A stretch of DNA of 64,000 nt from Sphingobacteriaceae bacterium (GTDB lineage: Bacteria; Bacteroidota; Bacteroidia; B-17B0; Aurantibacillaceae): NCBI GenBank assembly GCA_002319075.1, contig NVQB01000001.1, positions 1,860,001 to 1,924,000 on the forward strand, given 5' to 3'. The position numbers and the translations under genes were made by a program. The notes beneath the pieces were generated by a model. The model searched no databases, had not been told where the DNA came from, and saw only the letters and a list, made by a program, of their open reading frames with translations. Below, in pieces: positions 56,571-63,709 of the stretch (its first letter is position 1; the number at the start of each line of letters is the position of its first letter).

Positions 56571-57357
56571 ATTCAACTGGCCTTATTATCTTTCCTTTCG
56601 TTACTAAGTTTTTTGCTTGTGCTAGCGTGCTTGGTTCTCCCTCATCAGTTAACATAAAACCACCTTTCACAAGCCATGCAATTCCAAAAGGAACTAAAGC
56701 AGAAACTTCAAGCCAATACGTCGATTTAGGAGGGATCTGTATGTGACAGGCCTCCATAATAGCAAGCGCAGCAACTGTAAGGATACTTAGAAATGTAATT
56801 ACGCCGCACCAGATGTAAACCTGATTTCGCCTTACTTTCCATTTATTCTCTCTCCAGTTTTTATCATTAGTTCTCGTAAAAATGCAAACACTCATGTATG
56901 AAAATATTATCAGCATACTTGCCGCTGAAAAATAATGTATACCTGCTCTTATATTAGAATCGGAATACTGAAAAATTGCACAAGAGTCTGTACTATTTGA
57001 ATTAGTAGGAATAAGAGAAACACAAATAGCAAATATGCCTGAAATGCTCGTTAAAGTGCCGTCAAGTTTTGGCCTAAAGACTCTGCAAATACGCCATGAA
57101 CATGCGGAAACAGGATTGCTTTTGGGTTTTGGTGTCGGATAAAAAATAAGAACTAATCCTAGTCCCCACAAGATACCAATGAACCATGGCGCGGAAACCG
57201 TAAAATAATAATGACTTATTGAGTCTTGTAAGCAATCGCATTGCCCGACAAGGCGTGCCTGAATAACAACAAGGGATGGTAATGCAAGGCCAAAGAGACC
57301 AATACAATGTCTTAGACTCTTAAATTTTATGTCTGCTATATCGTCTCTGTTTTCCAT
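56569..57357 (-). CDS. Six-helix membrane protein of unknown function
   Basis: 262 residues with about six transmembrane helices. The beginning (LRHCIGLFGLALPSLVVIQA, then DSISHYYFTVSAPWFIGILWGLGLV) matches a widespread uncharacterised bacterial membrane family resembling DUF998; I cannot give a function. There are several loops with Cys (GQCDCLQ, ACSWRICR, SCAIFQ) that may pair outside the cytoplasm. It is convergent with the diiron gene and marks the left end of the accessory region. Confidence 0.75.
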   Translation of the reverse strand: MENRDDIADIKFKSLRHCIGLFGLALPSLVVIQARLVGQCDCLQDSISHYYFTVSAPWFIGILWGLGLVLIFYPTPKPKSNPVSACSWRICRVFRPKLDGTLTSISGIFAICVSLIPTNSNSTDSCAIFQYSDSNIRAGIHYFSAASMLIIFSYMSVCIFTRTNDKNWRENKWKVRRNQVYIWCGVITFLSILTVAALAIMEACHIQIPPKSTYWLEVSALVPFGIAWLVKGGFMLTDEGEPSTLAQAKNLVTKGKIIRPVE

Positions 57358-57404
57358 TTGATATGAGAATTATTTATCAAATATAAAATATCAAATTGGA
57401 TAAT

Positions 57405-57430
57405 AAAGGCCGGTAAACCGCCCTTTTTTT
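57405..57430 (+). repeat. Hairpin CGGTAAACCG with T-run, left copy
   Basis: AAAGGCCGGT pairs with ACCGCCCTTT (one mismatch) around AA, then seven T. It looks like a terminator but lies between two divergent gene starts, where no transcript needs ending. An inverted copy lies at 58750-58766. Confidence 0.6.
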
Positions 57431-57481
57431 GTGCTGAAATTCTTCTACTTTTATCTAATAAAGAATCAGAAAACTAAAAGT

Positions 57482-58096
57482 ATGAAAAAAACAGTATTCT
57501 CAGTATTTACACAGGATCATAATAACTGCGTACCTATAGCTCTAATAAAGGCTGCCGTAGATAAATTCGGTTTATATGGCGTTTTTAAAAAGGTGCATTA
57601 CCAGAACAACAGTATTAGGGTACTAATGAGAAACAACCGCAGCATAACTATCGCTAATCAGGAGTATAGCAAGATTATTGAAGGCTCCTTTATAAAATGG
57701 TTAATCAAAGCAGCCGACATTAAACCAGCTACCGTTGCAATGATGAACCAGGTTTTACTGCTCTATGCCGTGATGATTAAGTGCGGAACTAAAATCGGAT
57801 TCATATATGAAAATGGGGAAGTGGAATCGATGACCCTGAAAGAATCTCTTTACTGCATTACTAAAGAGGGTCTCTGTGCTGACCATGCGCACCGCTATCT
57901 GGGATTAAAGAGGAAAAAGATCGAAGATTTTGATAAAAATTCAATCGGAAAAATTCCTGCCAAAGGAGTATTGGCTTATAACGAACACCATACTGTAGCC
58001 GTTAGAAATCGGTGTTTCGATCATTACGGGAGCTTGAGTTCCCTCAAAAAAGATCCTAACGATGAGGCTCTTTGTTGGTATTATCAACTTATATGA
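57482..58096 (+). CDS. Hypothetical protein, possibly papain-like cysteine protease fold
   Basis: About 204 residues from the ATG at 57482 (MKKTVFSVFTQDHNNC); a GTG at 57431 adds 17 less likely residues. The start QDHNNCVPIALIKAA resembles the NDC(V/G)P..A active-site Cys helix of papain/C39-like proteins; a later EHHTVAVRNRCFD gives His169/170 and Asp180 in the right order. No signal peptide. These are pattern matches only; no close family is recognised. It is convergent with the next gene (8 bp between stops), and both are preceded by the same hairpin. Confidence 0.6.
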   Translation: MKKTVFSVFTQDHNNCVPIALIKAAVDKFGLYGVFKKVHYQNNSIRVLMRNNRSITIANQEYSKIIEGSFIKWLIKAADIKPATVAMMNQVLLLYAVMIKCGTKIGFIYENGEVESMTLKESLYCITKEGLCADHAHRYLGLKRKKIEDFDKNSIGKIPAKGVLAYNEHHTVAVRNRCFDHYGSLSSLKKDPNDEALCWYYQLI

Positions 58097-58104
58097 TAAA
58101 ATAG

Positions 58105-58662
58105 CTACTTTTTGTGGTTAAACAAGCGTTCAAAGTCTATTGGATTAAAGTACAGGGCAATATATAGCTTAAACGCTTCAAGGCGTTCTTTTTCATGAGG
58201 GGCATAATTGGTCCTTTGATAATTGATTTTCTGGAGGTAATAATCAAAATAAGAGAGCTCTTTAACCGAAATCAATCCATTATTAAAATAATACGACAAT
58301 CGTGAAAAAAAATCAAGTATTTTGTCAGCCTCACGCCTTAACATTAGCTCATCATCGTCAACTATTGCAGCAGTTTTATGATCTCGGAAAGTCTGTTTGA
58401 GATTATAACAAGGTAGAGCATCAATTTGACTGTCAATGAAGTTTTTTATAACAGCATTAGGTCGTTTGCTTACTATGAAATCATCTAGTAGCCGTTTAGA
58501 CCTGAAATATGTTTTAGAATCAAATTCGCTTGCCAAAGATTTTAGAAACTCTGCTCGCTTCGTTTTGTTTGCAGCCGAATACTCCCAGACCCCCTTCGTA
58601 AATACAATAACTCCACCGATAAAGCTGCCTACCTCTAAATAGTCTTTTACATCCTGATCCAT
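58105..58662 (-). CDS. Hypothetical membrane-anchored protein (DUF4760-like)
   Basis: 185 residues. A single N-terminal hydrophobic helix (LEVGSFIGGVIVFTKGVWEY) is followed by a helical cytoplasmic domain (KRAEFLKSLASEFDSKTYFR, ILDFFSRLSYYFNNGLISVK), a layout seen in DUF4760-like proteins of unknown role. Family call tentative. It shares a cassette-like segment with the convergent papain-like gene. Confidence 0.65.
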   Translation of the reverse strand: MDQDVKDYLEVGSFIGGVIVFTKGVWEYSAANKTKRAEFLKSLASEFDSKTYFRSKRLLDDFIVSKRPNAVIKNFIDSQIDALPCYNLKQTFRDHKTAAIVDDDELMLRREADKILDFFSRLSYYFNNGLISVKELSYFDYYLQKINYQRTNYAPHEKERLEAFKLYIALYFNPIDFERLFNHKK

Positions 58663-58749
58663 ATTGTCGATTTTTAATTATTTTTGACTGTTCAGTCTAC
58701 TGTTAGACAAAGTACACCTTCAAAAATAAATAATTTTATTTACAAAAAT

Positions 58750-58766
58750 GGGGCGGTAAACCGACC
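58750..58766 (-). repeat. Hairpin CGGTAAACCG, right inverted copy
   Basis: On the minus strand GGTCGGTTTACCGCCCC followed by ATTTTTG; it is about 85% alike to the left copy and points inward, 88 bp before the ATG at 58662. Confidence 0.55.
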
Positions 58767-58975
58767 TATTTAGGAACAATTCATAATTTATAAATCGCTT
58801 GTAGGTGCATTCCGGTCTCTTAATGTTTGAAATTAATTAAACTACTTCTTCCCCAAAAGGGCCAGAATTTTCTATCGAAATTCCGGAAGAGTTTTAAAAT
58901 TATAAAGGTTCCGCGCTGTTAATAAAGTTTTAACACCTTCTTTAACAATGCGGACAGGTGTTCCAATAAATCGTT

Positions 58976-58983
58976 TATCTTTC
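58976..58983 (+). promoter_or_regulatory. -7-like box for the MNT-HEPN gene
   Basis: TATCTTTC, one mismatch from TAnnTTTG, 50 bp before the ATG at 59034. Confidence 0.4.
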
Positions 58984-59033
58984 GCCTACCTAAAGCAGAA
59001 CTTCCTAAAAGCAGAAATTAATTAGCTTTAGGA

Positions 59034-59927
59034 ATGATATTCCCTTCAGGTCAGGCAAAAATGAAAACGGCATTATCACACCTTCCAGAACACAAGCAGG
59101 CTGAGCTAAAGGCCATTAAGGAGGCATTGATCCCACGCTATGCGGAGATTGAAATGATCATCCTGTTTGGAAGCTACGCGCGTGGAACTTTTGTGGAGGA
59201 TAAATACGTAGAAAAAGGCATTACTTACGAATACAAATCAGATTACGATTTGTTGATTATGATGAGTAAGAATGGCCATGCTAACAGCGACACCTTAACT
59301 TCATCTATTACAGGAAGGATCGAAGAACTAAATCTGCCTACGCCGGTAAATCCAATTTTTCACGGGGTGGAATTTGTAAACCATGAACTACGTGAGGGAA
59401 ATTATTTCTTTGACGAGATCAAGCGTGATGGTGTTTTACTATTTACGACTAACCGTTACCAACTTGAAGAGAAGCGAGAATTTAGTGCGGAAGAAGCTCA
59501 GAGCAAAGCAAACGAATATTTTAATGGGTGGTTTGAAAGTGCCAACAACTTTTTCAAAGGTTATAATTTCTATTTAAGTGAAGGAAATAATAAGGAGGCT
59601 GCATTTTCACTTCACCAAGCGACAGAAAGGTTCTATGGTTCAGTTCAATTAGTATTCACGGGCTACAAACCAAAAACACACGATATTGAAATTTTAGGCA
59701 AGCTGGCAAAAGCAGTTGATATGGAGTTTGGGAAGGTATTTCCTCGTGCCACTGTACAAGAGCGCCAGCGCTTTTCTTTGCTCAAAAAAGCTTATGTTGA
59801 AGCGCGTTACAATATGGATTACACCATTAGCAAAGCCGACCTGGAATATTTAAGTGAACGTGTGCAATTGCTTCGTGATTTAACAGAGAAGATCTGTAAA
59901 CAAAAAATAGAGAGCTTTACAAAATAA
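59034..59927 (+). CDS. Minimal nucleotidyltransferase fused to HEPN domain
   Basis: 297 residues; a second ATG at 59061 is also possible. The N-terminal MNT domain has the nucleotidyltransferase signature GSYARG (46-51) and the metal-binding Asp pair in SDYDLL (70 and 72), with a 16-residue insertion between. The C-terminal HEPN domain (about 140-290; AFSLHQATERFYGSVQLVF, YNMDYTISKADLEYLSERVQ) is helical. I see no RX4-6H RNase motif. Separate MNT and HEPN genes form toxin-antitoxin pairs in which MNT AMPylates HEPN; here they are one chain. It is in the accessory region, often a site for such genes. Confidence 0.88.
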   Translation: MIFPSGQAKMKTALSHLPEHKQAELKAIKEALIPRYAEIEMIILFGSYARGTFVEDKYVEKGITYEYKSDYDLLIMMSKNGHANSDTLTSSITGRIEELNLPTPVNPIFHGVEFVNHELREGNYFFDEIKRDGVLLFTTNRYQLEEKREFSAEEAQSKANEYFNGWFESANNFFKGYNFYLSEGNNKEAAFSLHQATERFYGSVQLVFTGYKPKTHDIEILGKLAKAVDMEFGKVFPRATVQERQRFSLLKKAYVEARYNMDYTISKADLEYLSERVQLLRDLTEKICKQKIESFTK

Positions 59928-59932
59928 TAAAT

Positions 59933-59949
59933 GGCAGGCAGTGCCTGCC
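59933..59949. repeat. Perfect GGCAGGCA hairpin
   Basis: GGCAGGCA and TGCCTGCC are separated by one base, 5 bp after the MNT-HEPN stop codon. There is no T-run, so it is more like a dispersed palindrome than a terminator. Confidence 0.6.
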
Positions 59950-60036
59950 GAATTAAGAAATAACAGAAAAAACAAACCATAGCTTATAATTGAATCGGGT
60001 TGATCAAGAAGATTTTTAAATCTAAAAATCAACTCC

Positions 60037-60522
60037 ATGAAATCAACAGTAAAACAACTCTCAAAATTAAAAGGCCTGGGCGATATTGAAACGCCTGAAA
60101 ACAATCCAATACTACTTCATTTCCTTAGCCCATTGGAGCTTGCGGCCTATAAAAACAAATTCCAACCATTCAAATACAACCTCGATGGCGTGATTCTCGA
60201 CATTGAGCCAAACATGAGTAAAGAGCTATACTGGCAATCGAAACGGCGCGCCACAGCCATTCGCCAGCTTTTACAAAAAAGTAAACAAAAAATTCTGAAG
60301 CAAGATCCCGAACTCAAACGTTTCTTACACAAACCTCTCAAACATCATAATCTTCCCACACGCATTTATCACGTTTTAAAAGGCAACGGCTGCTATAACA
60401 TGGCGGAAGTAGCTCAGAAAGGTGAAGCAGGACTAAAACGGATGCGCGGCATGGGTAAAGTTCAAATCGCCCACATCATGAAGCTGTTTATGGATAACGG
60501 GTGCGGAGATCTGTTTTTATAG
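60037..60522 (+). CDS. Small protein with RNA polymerase alpha-CTD-like helix-hairpin-helix domain
   Basis: 161 residues. The C-terminal 60 residues (LPTRIYHVLKGNGCYNMAEV, then LKRMRGMGKVQIAHIMKLFM) follow the alpha-CTD pattern: L..R..N.L...G......L......L.....G......I...L...G. The N-terminal 100 residues are Lys-rich and helical without a recognised family. Alpha-CTD-like domains bind DNA minor grooves and transcription factors in RNA polymerase, but the fold also serves other nucleic-acid binding roles. Preceded by 109 bp with no clear promoter. Confidence 0.75.
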   Translation: MKSTVKQLSKLKGLGDIETPENNPILLHFLSPLELAAYKNKFQPFKYNLDGVILDIEPNMSKELYWQSKRRATAIRQLLQKSKQKILKQDPELKRFLHKPLKHHNLPTRIYHVLKGNGCYNMAEVAQKGEAGLKRMRGMGKVQIAHIMKLFMDNGCGDLFL

Positions 60523-60829
60523 CGATCATTTTACCAATATCAGGAAAATACTTTTTAAGCTATTGAAACTTAAATCCGTCAAAACGTTTTGACGTTTTAG
60601 GTACTCGGTATTCTACTGGATGAGGCTAAAAAGCGGTGGTGTAAAACTCACCAGCTTTATACCCGCTCCCTGGTTCCTTGCACAATACTCCCTACTTACC
60701 CCGTACATATCCCGTCTTTTAGTACGAAACACATCCATTCACTCAGCTTCTCATACACCTTCCCTCAGAGGTCAATACACTCTTACTCATTCGTCAAATT
60801 TTCCGTCCAATTATGAGGTATCTTTGTAT
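60523..60829. other. Intergenic region with an 18-bp palindrome
   Basis: 307 bp without a supported gene; an open frame continues upstream of the next gene to 60620 but lacks the family start. It contains the exact palindrome CGTCAAAACGTTTTGACG (60577-60594) followed by TTTT, 55 bp after the stop of the alpha-CTD-like gene, and a bulged hairpin near 60632-60660. Confidence 0.55.
60819..60826 (+). promoter_or_regulatory. -7 box directly before the ATG at 60830
   Basis: TATCTTTG, exact match, 3 bp before the ATG. It also argues against the 70-codon upstream extension of the frame. Confidence 0.5.
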
Positions 60830-61417
60830 ATGGCATTTCAGGTTGGTGATATAAAACTCTCAGGTACTGTAAATGGTATTTCTTTCTACCACAGTGTCTT
60901 TGGCTGGCTGGCCAGGTGCAAAGGCGGGCCAAAGCGGAAACAATTCAAAACCTCACCGGTATTTGTCCGATCAAGAGAGAACAGCGAGGAATTCACAACT
61001 TGTGCACGGGCTGCTGCTGCTCTGCGCCGCCTGGTAATAGCACACACTGCTCAAAAAGACAAAAGCCTTTACCACCGCCTCATGAAGTTGATGCGCCTGC
61101 TCGCAGATAACGATAAAGACTCCCTTCGTGGAAAGCGCGATCCAATGAAAGGGATGCAGACAATCGAAGCCCTGGCACTTTTAAAGGAATTCAAAATAAC
61201 CCAAGATCTTTGCCTGTACGATCTTCTGCTCATAAAAGGGCTGATTAAAAAATCTCATGAAAAAGTGAACGCATGCAACCCACCTATTATACTTTCAGCT
61301 GCTATAAAACGAAGACGAACCAGAAAGCCATCGCCTTTTTATCCTCTTCCCAAAGCCCTGCCGCCACACTTATCTTTAAGCCAGAAACAAATACAGGTTA
61401 ACACCGCTTTCGGTTAA
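60830..61417 (+). CDS. Hypothetical protein of a Bacteroidota-specific short family
   Basis: About 195 residues from the ATG at 60830. The start (MAFQVGDIKLSGTVNGISFY) and the segment RSRENSEEFTTCARAA match a family I know from Bacteroidota, whose members begin MAxQxGxIKLxGTxxxxxFY and carry a conserved TREN.xEF motif. Members are often in several copies and of unknown function. Basic and without a signal peptide, so it may bind nucleic acid. The C-terminus is rich in Lys, Arg and Pro. It sits in the accessory region. Confidence 0.75.
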   Translation: MAFQVGDIKLSGTVNGISFYHSVFGWLARCKGGPKRKQFKTSPVFVRSRENSEEFTTCARAAAALRRLVIAHTAQKDKSLYHRLMKLMRLLADNDKDSLRGKRDPMKGMQTIEALALLKEFKITQDLCLYDLLLIKGLIKKSHEKVNACNPPIILSAAIKRRRTRKPSPFYPLPKALPPHLSLSQKQIQVNTAFG

Positions 61418-61699
61418 AGGGGCAGATAGAAAGCTATTTATAGGTTTAGCATCTGCACTACAATCAAACTTTATTTTCTTTCCCACAGCTTTTGAGCATG
61501 ATCCGAAATCACTTCGTGCTTTCACTTCGGGACACCACTGAAGTGAAAAACCCCTCCCGAAATAAATCGAAAGGGGTTTTCTACTTCAGTGGTCCCAGTG
61601 GGAACTATGTCGAACTTTGACCCTGAGGATTTAATTAAGATTTTTGAGTTTTTGGAAATGGTCGAATTAAATGTCGAACTTTAATAACATACTGTGTTT
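61418..61699. other. Intergenic region holding the first 91-bp repeat
   Basis: 282 bp without a gene. Repeat copy 1 lies at 61507-61597; ATGTCGAACTTT occurs twice (about 61607 and 61671). Confidence 0.7.
61507..61597. repeat. 91-bp direct repeat, copy 1 (tRNA 3' tip plus terminator)
   Basis: Identical over 91 bp to 62064-62154. It ends with GGTCCCA, the last bases of the tRNA-Met acceptor arm (minus strand), but no tRNA body follows. It includes the whole terminator hairpin. Confidence 0.95.
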
Positions 61700-62020
61700 T
61701 TAATCTGAAATGATATCTTCGATAATATCTAAAGGCTTAAGAGTTCCTTTATAACCCAATTTATCCAGAGTCCCTATCAACATTAGCTTTATTGCTTTTT
61801 TGCCCATTGTAGTTTTAAAATATAATTCTCGCTTCTTTGCATCTTCTTTAAAAAGGTAAAACTCACAAAAAATTAATTCCAATGGGCCTCGGTATGATGT
61901 ACTCTTCGTCCCGCCGGAGTTGTGATCTTTAATTCTCGCTTCCAGATTTGAAGTATATCCTACATATAATTCAAAATCTTTCTTACTAAAAAGTATATAA
62001 ACACAATACGGTAGAGGCAT
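61700..62020 (-). CDS. GIY-YIG nuclease family protein
   Basis: About 106 residues from the ATG at 62020 (MPLPYCVYILFSKKDFELYV); a TTG at 62065 would begin inside the repeat. GIY-YIG motifs: CVYIL (GIY position), LYVGYT (YIG position), the Arg in NLEARIKDHN and Glu in KKRELYFK. It is a single-domain, UvrC-N/YhbQ-like protein. The gene lies exactly between the two 91-bp repeats, which marks it as the likely mobile or homing-type unit. Endonuclease activity is inferred from the family. Confidence 0.92.
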   Translation of the reverse strand: MPLPYCVYILFSKKDFELYVGYTSNLEARIKDHNSGGTKSTSYRGPLELIFCEFYLFKEDAKKRELYFKTTMGKKAIKLMLIGTLDKLGYKGTLKPLDIIEDIISD

Positions 62021-62063
62021 AGTTATAAAAATAAGGAAAATTCTAAAGTGGCCCCGAAGTAGC

Positions 62064-62154
62064 AATCACTTCGTGCTTTCACTTCGGGACACCACTGAAG
62101 TGAAAAACCCCTCCCGAAATAAATCGAAAGGGGTTTTCTACTTCAGTGGTCCCA
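62064..62154. repeat. 91-bp direct repeat, copy 2 (overlaps the intact tRNA-Met)
   Basis: Identical to 61507-61597, 557 bp away. It covers the last 8 bases of tRNA-Met(CAT) and all of its terminator. Confidence 0.95.
62086..62153 (-). terminator. Long terminator hairpin of tRNA-Met
   Basis: Arms of about 25 bp (GGGAC-CACTGAAGT-AAAACCCCT with its complement) that start within the tRNA acceptor; the T-run follows the core ACCCCT...AGGGGTTTTT stem. The same hairpin is at 61529-61596 in copy 1. Confidence 0.8.
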
Positions 62155-62220
62155 CTTGGAATCGAACCAAGCACCTACTGATTATGAGTCAGTTGCTCTA
62201 ACCGAATGAGCTATAGGACC
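62147..62220 (-). tRNA. tRNA-Met (anticodon CAT)
   Basis: 74 nt. Acceptor GGTCCTA pairs with TGGGACC (one G-U), D-arm AGCTCATTCGGTTAGAGC, anticodon arm ACTGA-CTCATAA-TCAGT, T-loop TTCGATT. CCA is not encoded. It may be elongator Met or the lysidine-modified Ile2; the two cannot be separated by eye. Confidence 0.95.
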
Positions 62221-62279
62221 AATATTTTTCCTCACAGAGGATTGCAAAAATAGATAATTACCCCATATTTGCAAAATAA

Positions 62280-62909
62280 ATGCGGGAAATTAAAAATATC
62301 ATCTTCGATCTGGGCGGCGTGATCATTAATCTTGACACAAGCCTTACTATTCATGAGTTTAATAAAATCAGCGCTATTCCTTTTGAAGAGGTTTACACAC
62401 AGGCAAAACAAAGCGAGCTCTTTAACAGTTTCGATAAAGGTTTAATTTCCGATTTTGAGTTTTTTTCGCAACTCAGAAAAGAAATTCGCTATGAAGGTCA
62501 GGAAGCAGATTTACTCTTTGCCTGGAATGCTATGTTGTTGGACGTTCCGGAAAAAAGACTGGATTTGCTCGTAGAAATGAAACAAAATTACAACACCTAT
62601 TTATTGAGTAACACCTGCGAGCCACATATTGCAGCTTTTGAAAATGACCTGTACCTGGAACACGGTGTGAAAAATTTCAACGACTATTTCGATAAAGTTT
62701 ATTATTCCTGCAGAATGGGCATGCGTAAACCTGACAAAGAAATTTTTGAATTGGTATTAAAGGAAAATGATCTTGTGCCTGAAGAAACCGTTTTTATTGA
62801 TGATTCAGCACAACATGTAAAAGGCGCGGGTGAATGCGGGATTAACGCCTACCTGCTTCCAAAAAACATGGAAGTTGGTGACCTGCTAAAAGAACTTAAG
62901 TTGTTGTAA
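62280..62909 (+). CDS. HAD family hydrolase (subfamily IA, phosphatase-like)
   Basis: 209 residues. Motif I is FDLGGVIINLD, motif II the Ser/Thr in LLSNTCEPH, motif III Lys in MGMRKPDKEIF, motif IV VFIDDSAQHVKGA. The DLGGV form of motif I is typical of the group that includes alpha-D-glucose-1-phosphate phosphatase YihX. Cytoplasmic phosphatase with unknown substrate. Promoter-like CATATTTG lies 8 bp before the ATG. Its 3' end overlaps the convergent esterase gene by 14 bp. Confidence 0.92.
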   Translation: MREIKNIIFDLGGVIINLDTSLTIHEFNKISAIPFEEVYTQAKQSELFNSFDKGLISDFEFFSQLRKEIRYEGQEADLLFAWNAMLLDVPEKRLDLLVEMKQNYNTYLLSNTCEPHIAAFENDLYLEHGVKNFNDYFDKVYYSCRMGMRKPDKEIFELVLKENDLVPEETVFIDDSAQHVKGAGECGINAYLLPKNMEVGDLLKELKLL

Positions 62910-63666
62910 ACTGAACAACCGTCTCAAAAAACTCTTTTGGTTTTTCTGCATGTACCCAATGCCCTGCTCCATTTAAGATAACAAGAGTTGAATGCGGGAA
63001 TCTTTTTTTAAGATCATCTTTATCTTCATCACTAATGTATTTTGACAACTCCCCTTTAACAATGAGTGCTGTTGTTTCACTTACAAATTCAGGAACACCC
63101 ACACAAACATTTTCATACTTTTCTGAAATAACTTTTAAGTTAAAGCGCCAATCCATAAGATCTTCGCTATTATCTTTCCAATAAATATTTTTCAGGAGAA
63201 ATTGTTTGGTTCCAAAATCTTTGATGTGTTCGTTCAAAATGGCCTCAGCTTCTTTACGTGTTTTGATTTTAGAAAAATCTACAGCGTTTAATGCAGCTAA
63301 CACATCCTGGTGATGAGGGGGATAAGCCCTTGCGGAGATATCAGCTATAATAATTTTAGAAGCAATACCTGCATACTTCAACTCAAAATACATCACCGTT
63401 TTACCACCCATGCTATGTCCCAGCAAGATGGGATCTTTTAATTGGTGATCGTCGATAAACTCTTTAAGATCTTCCGCCATTGCTTCATAAGTCCATTCAT
63501 CGCTGTGCGGCGATAAACCATGATTGCGCTGATCTATAGTAAAAACACGAAAGCCTTTTTCTGCAAAGCCTTTTGCATGTGTATTCCAATTATCGCTTTG
63601 TCCGAATAATCCGTGTAATATAACAAGCGGCGGCCCTTCGCCAAATTCTCTGAATGCTAATTTCAT
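62896..63666 (-). CDS. Alpha/beta-fold hydrolase, YbfF-like esterase
   Basis: 256 residues. Oxyanion region LHGLFGQSDNW, nucleophile elbow GHSMGGKT (Ser), and catalytic His in GAGHWVHAEKP, all as in YbfF-type acyl esterases. No signal peptide, so cytosolic. Substrate unknown; small acyl or acyl-CoA esters are typical. It is 43 bp downstream of pdxJ on the same strand. Confidence 0.9.
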   Translation of the reverse strand: MKLAFREFGEGPPLVILHGLFGQSDNWNTHAKGFAEKGFRVFTIDQRNHGLSPHSDEWTYEAMAEDLKEFIDDHQLKDPILLGHSMGGKTVMYFELKYAGIASKIIIADISARAYPPHHQDVLAALNAVDFSKIKTRKEAEAILNEHIKDFGTKQFLLKNIYWKDNSEDLMDWRFNLKVISEKYENVCVGVPEFVSETTALIVKGELSKYISDEDKDDLKKRFPHSTLVILNGAGHWVHAEKPKEFFETVVQFTTT

Positions 63667-63709
63667 ATAGTTTTTTTAGATCATTTCGAAAACGAAATGA
63701 TCGTTTAGA

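Larger units (their letters stand above)
58663..59033. other. Intergenic region, 371 bp
   Basis: No gene seen. It holds the right-hand hairpin copy (58750-58766), an interrupted inverted repeat AACACCT/AGGTGTT (58932-58938, 58956-58962) just upstream of a promoter box (58976), and an AT-rich filler. The inverted repeat lies where the -33 element would be, so it could be an operator for the MNT-HEPN gene. Confidence 0.5.

Noticed and set aside
61590-61660. Second tRNA-Met after repeat copy 1
   Set aside because: Only the last 8 bases of the tRNA are present; no anticodon or T-arm follows.
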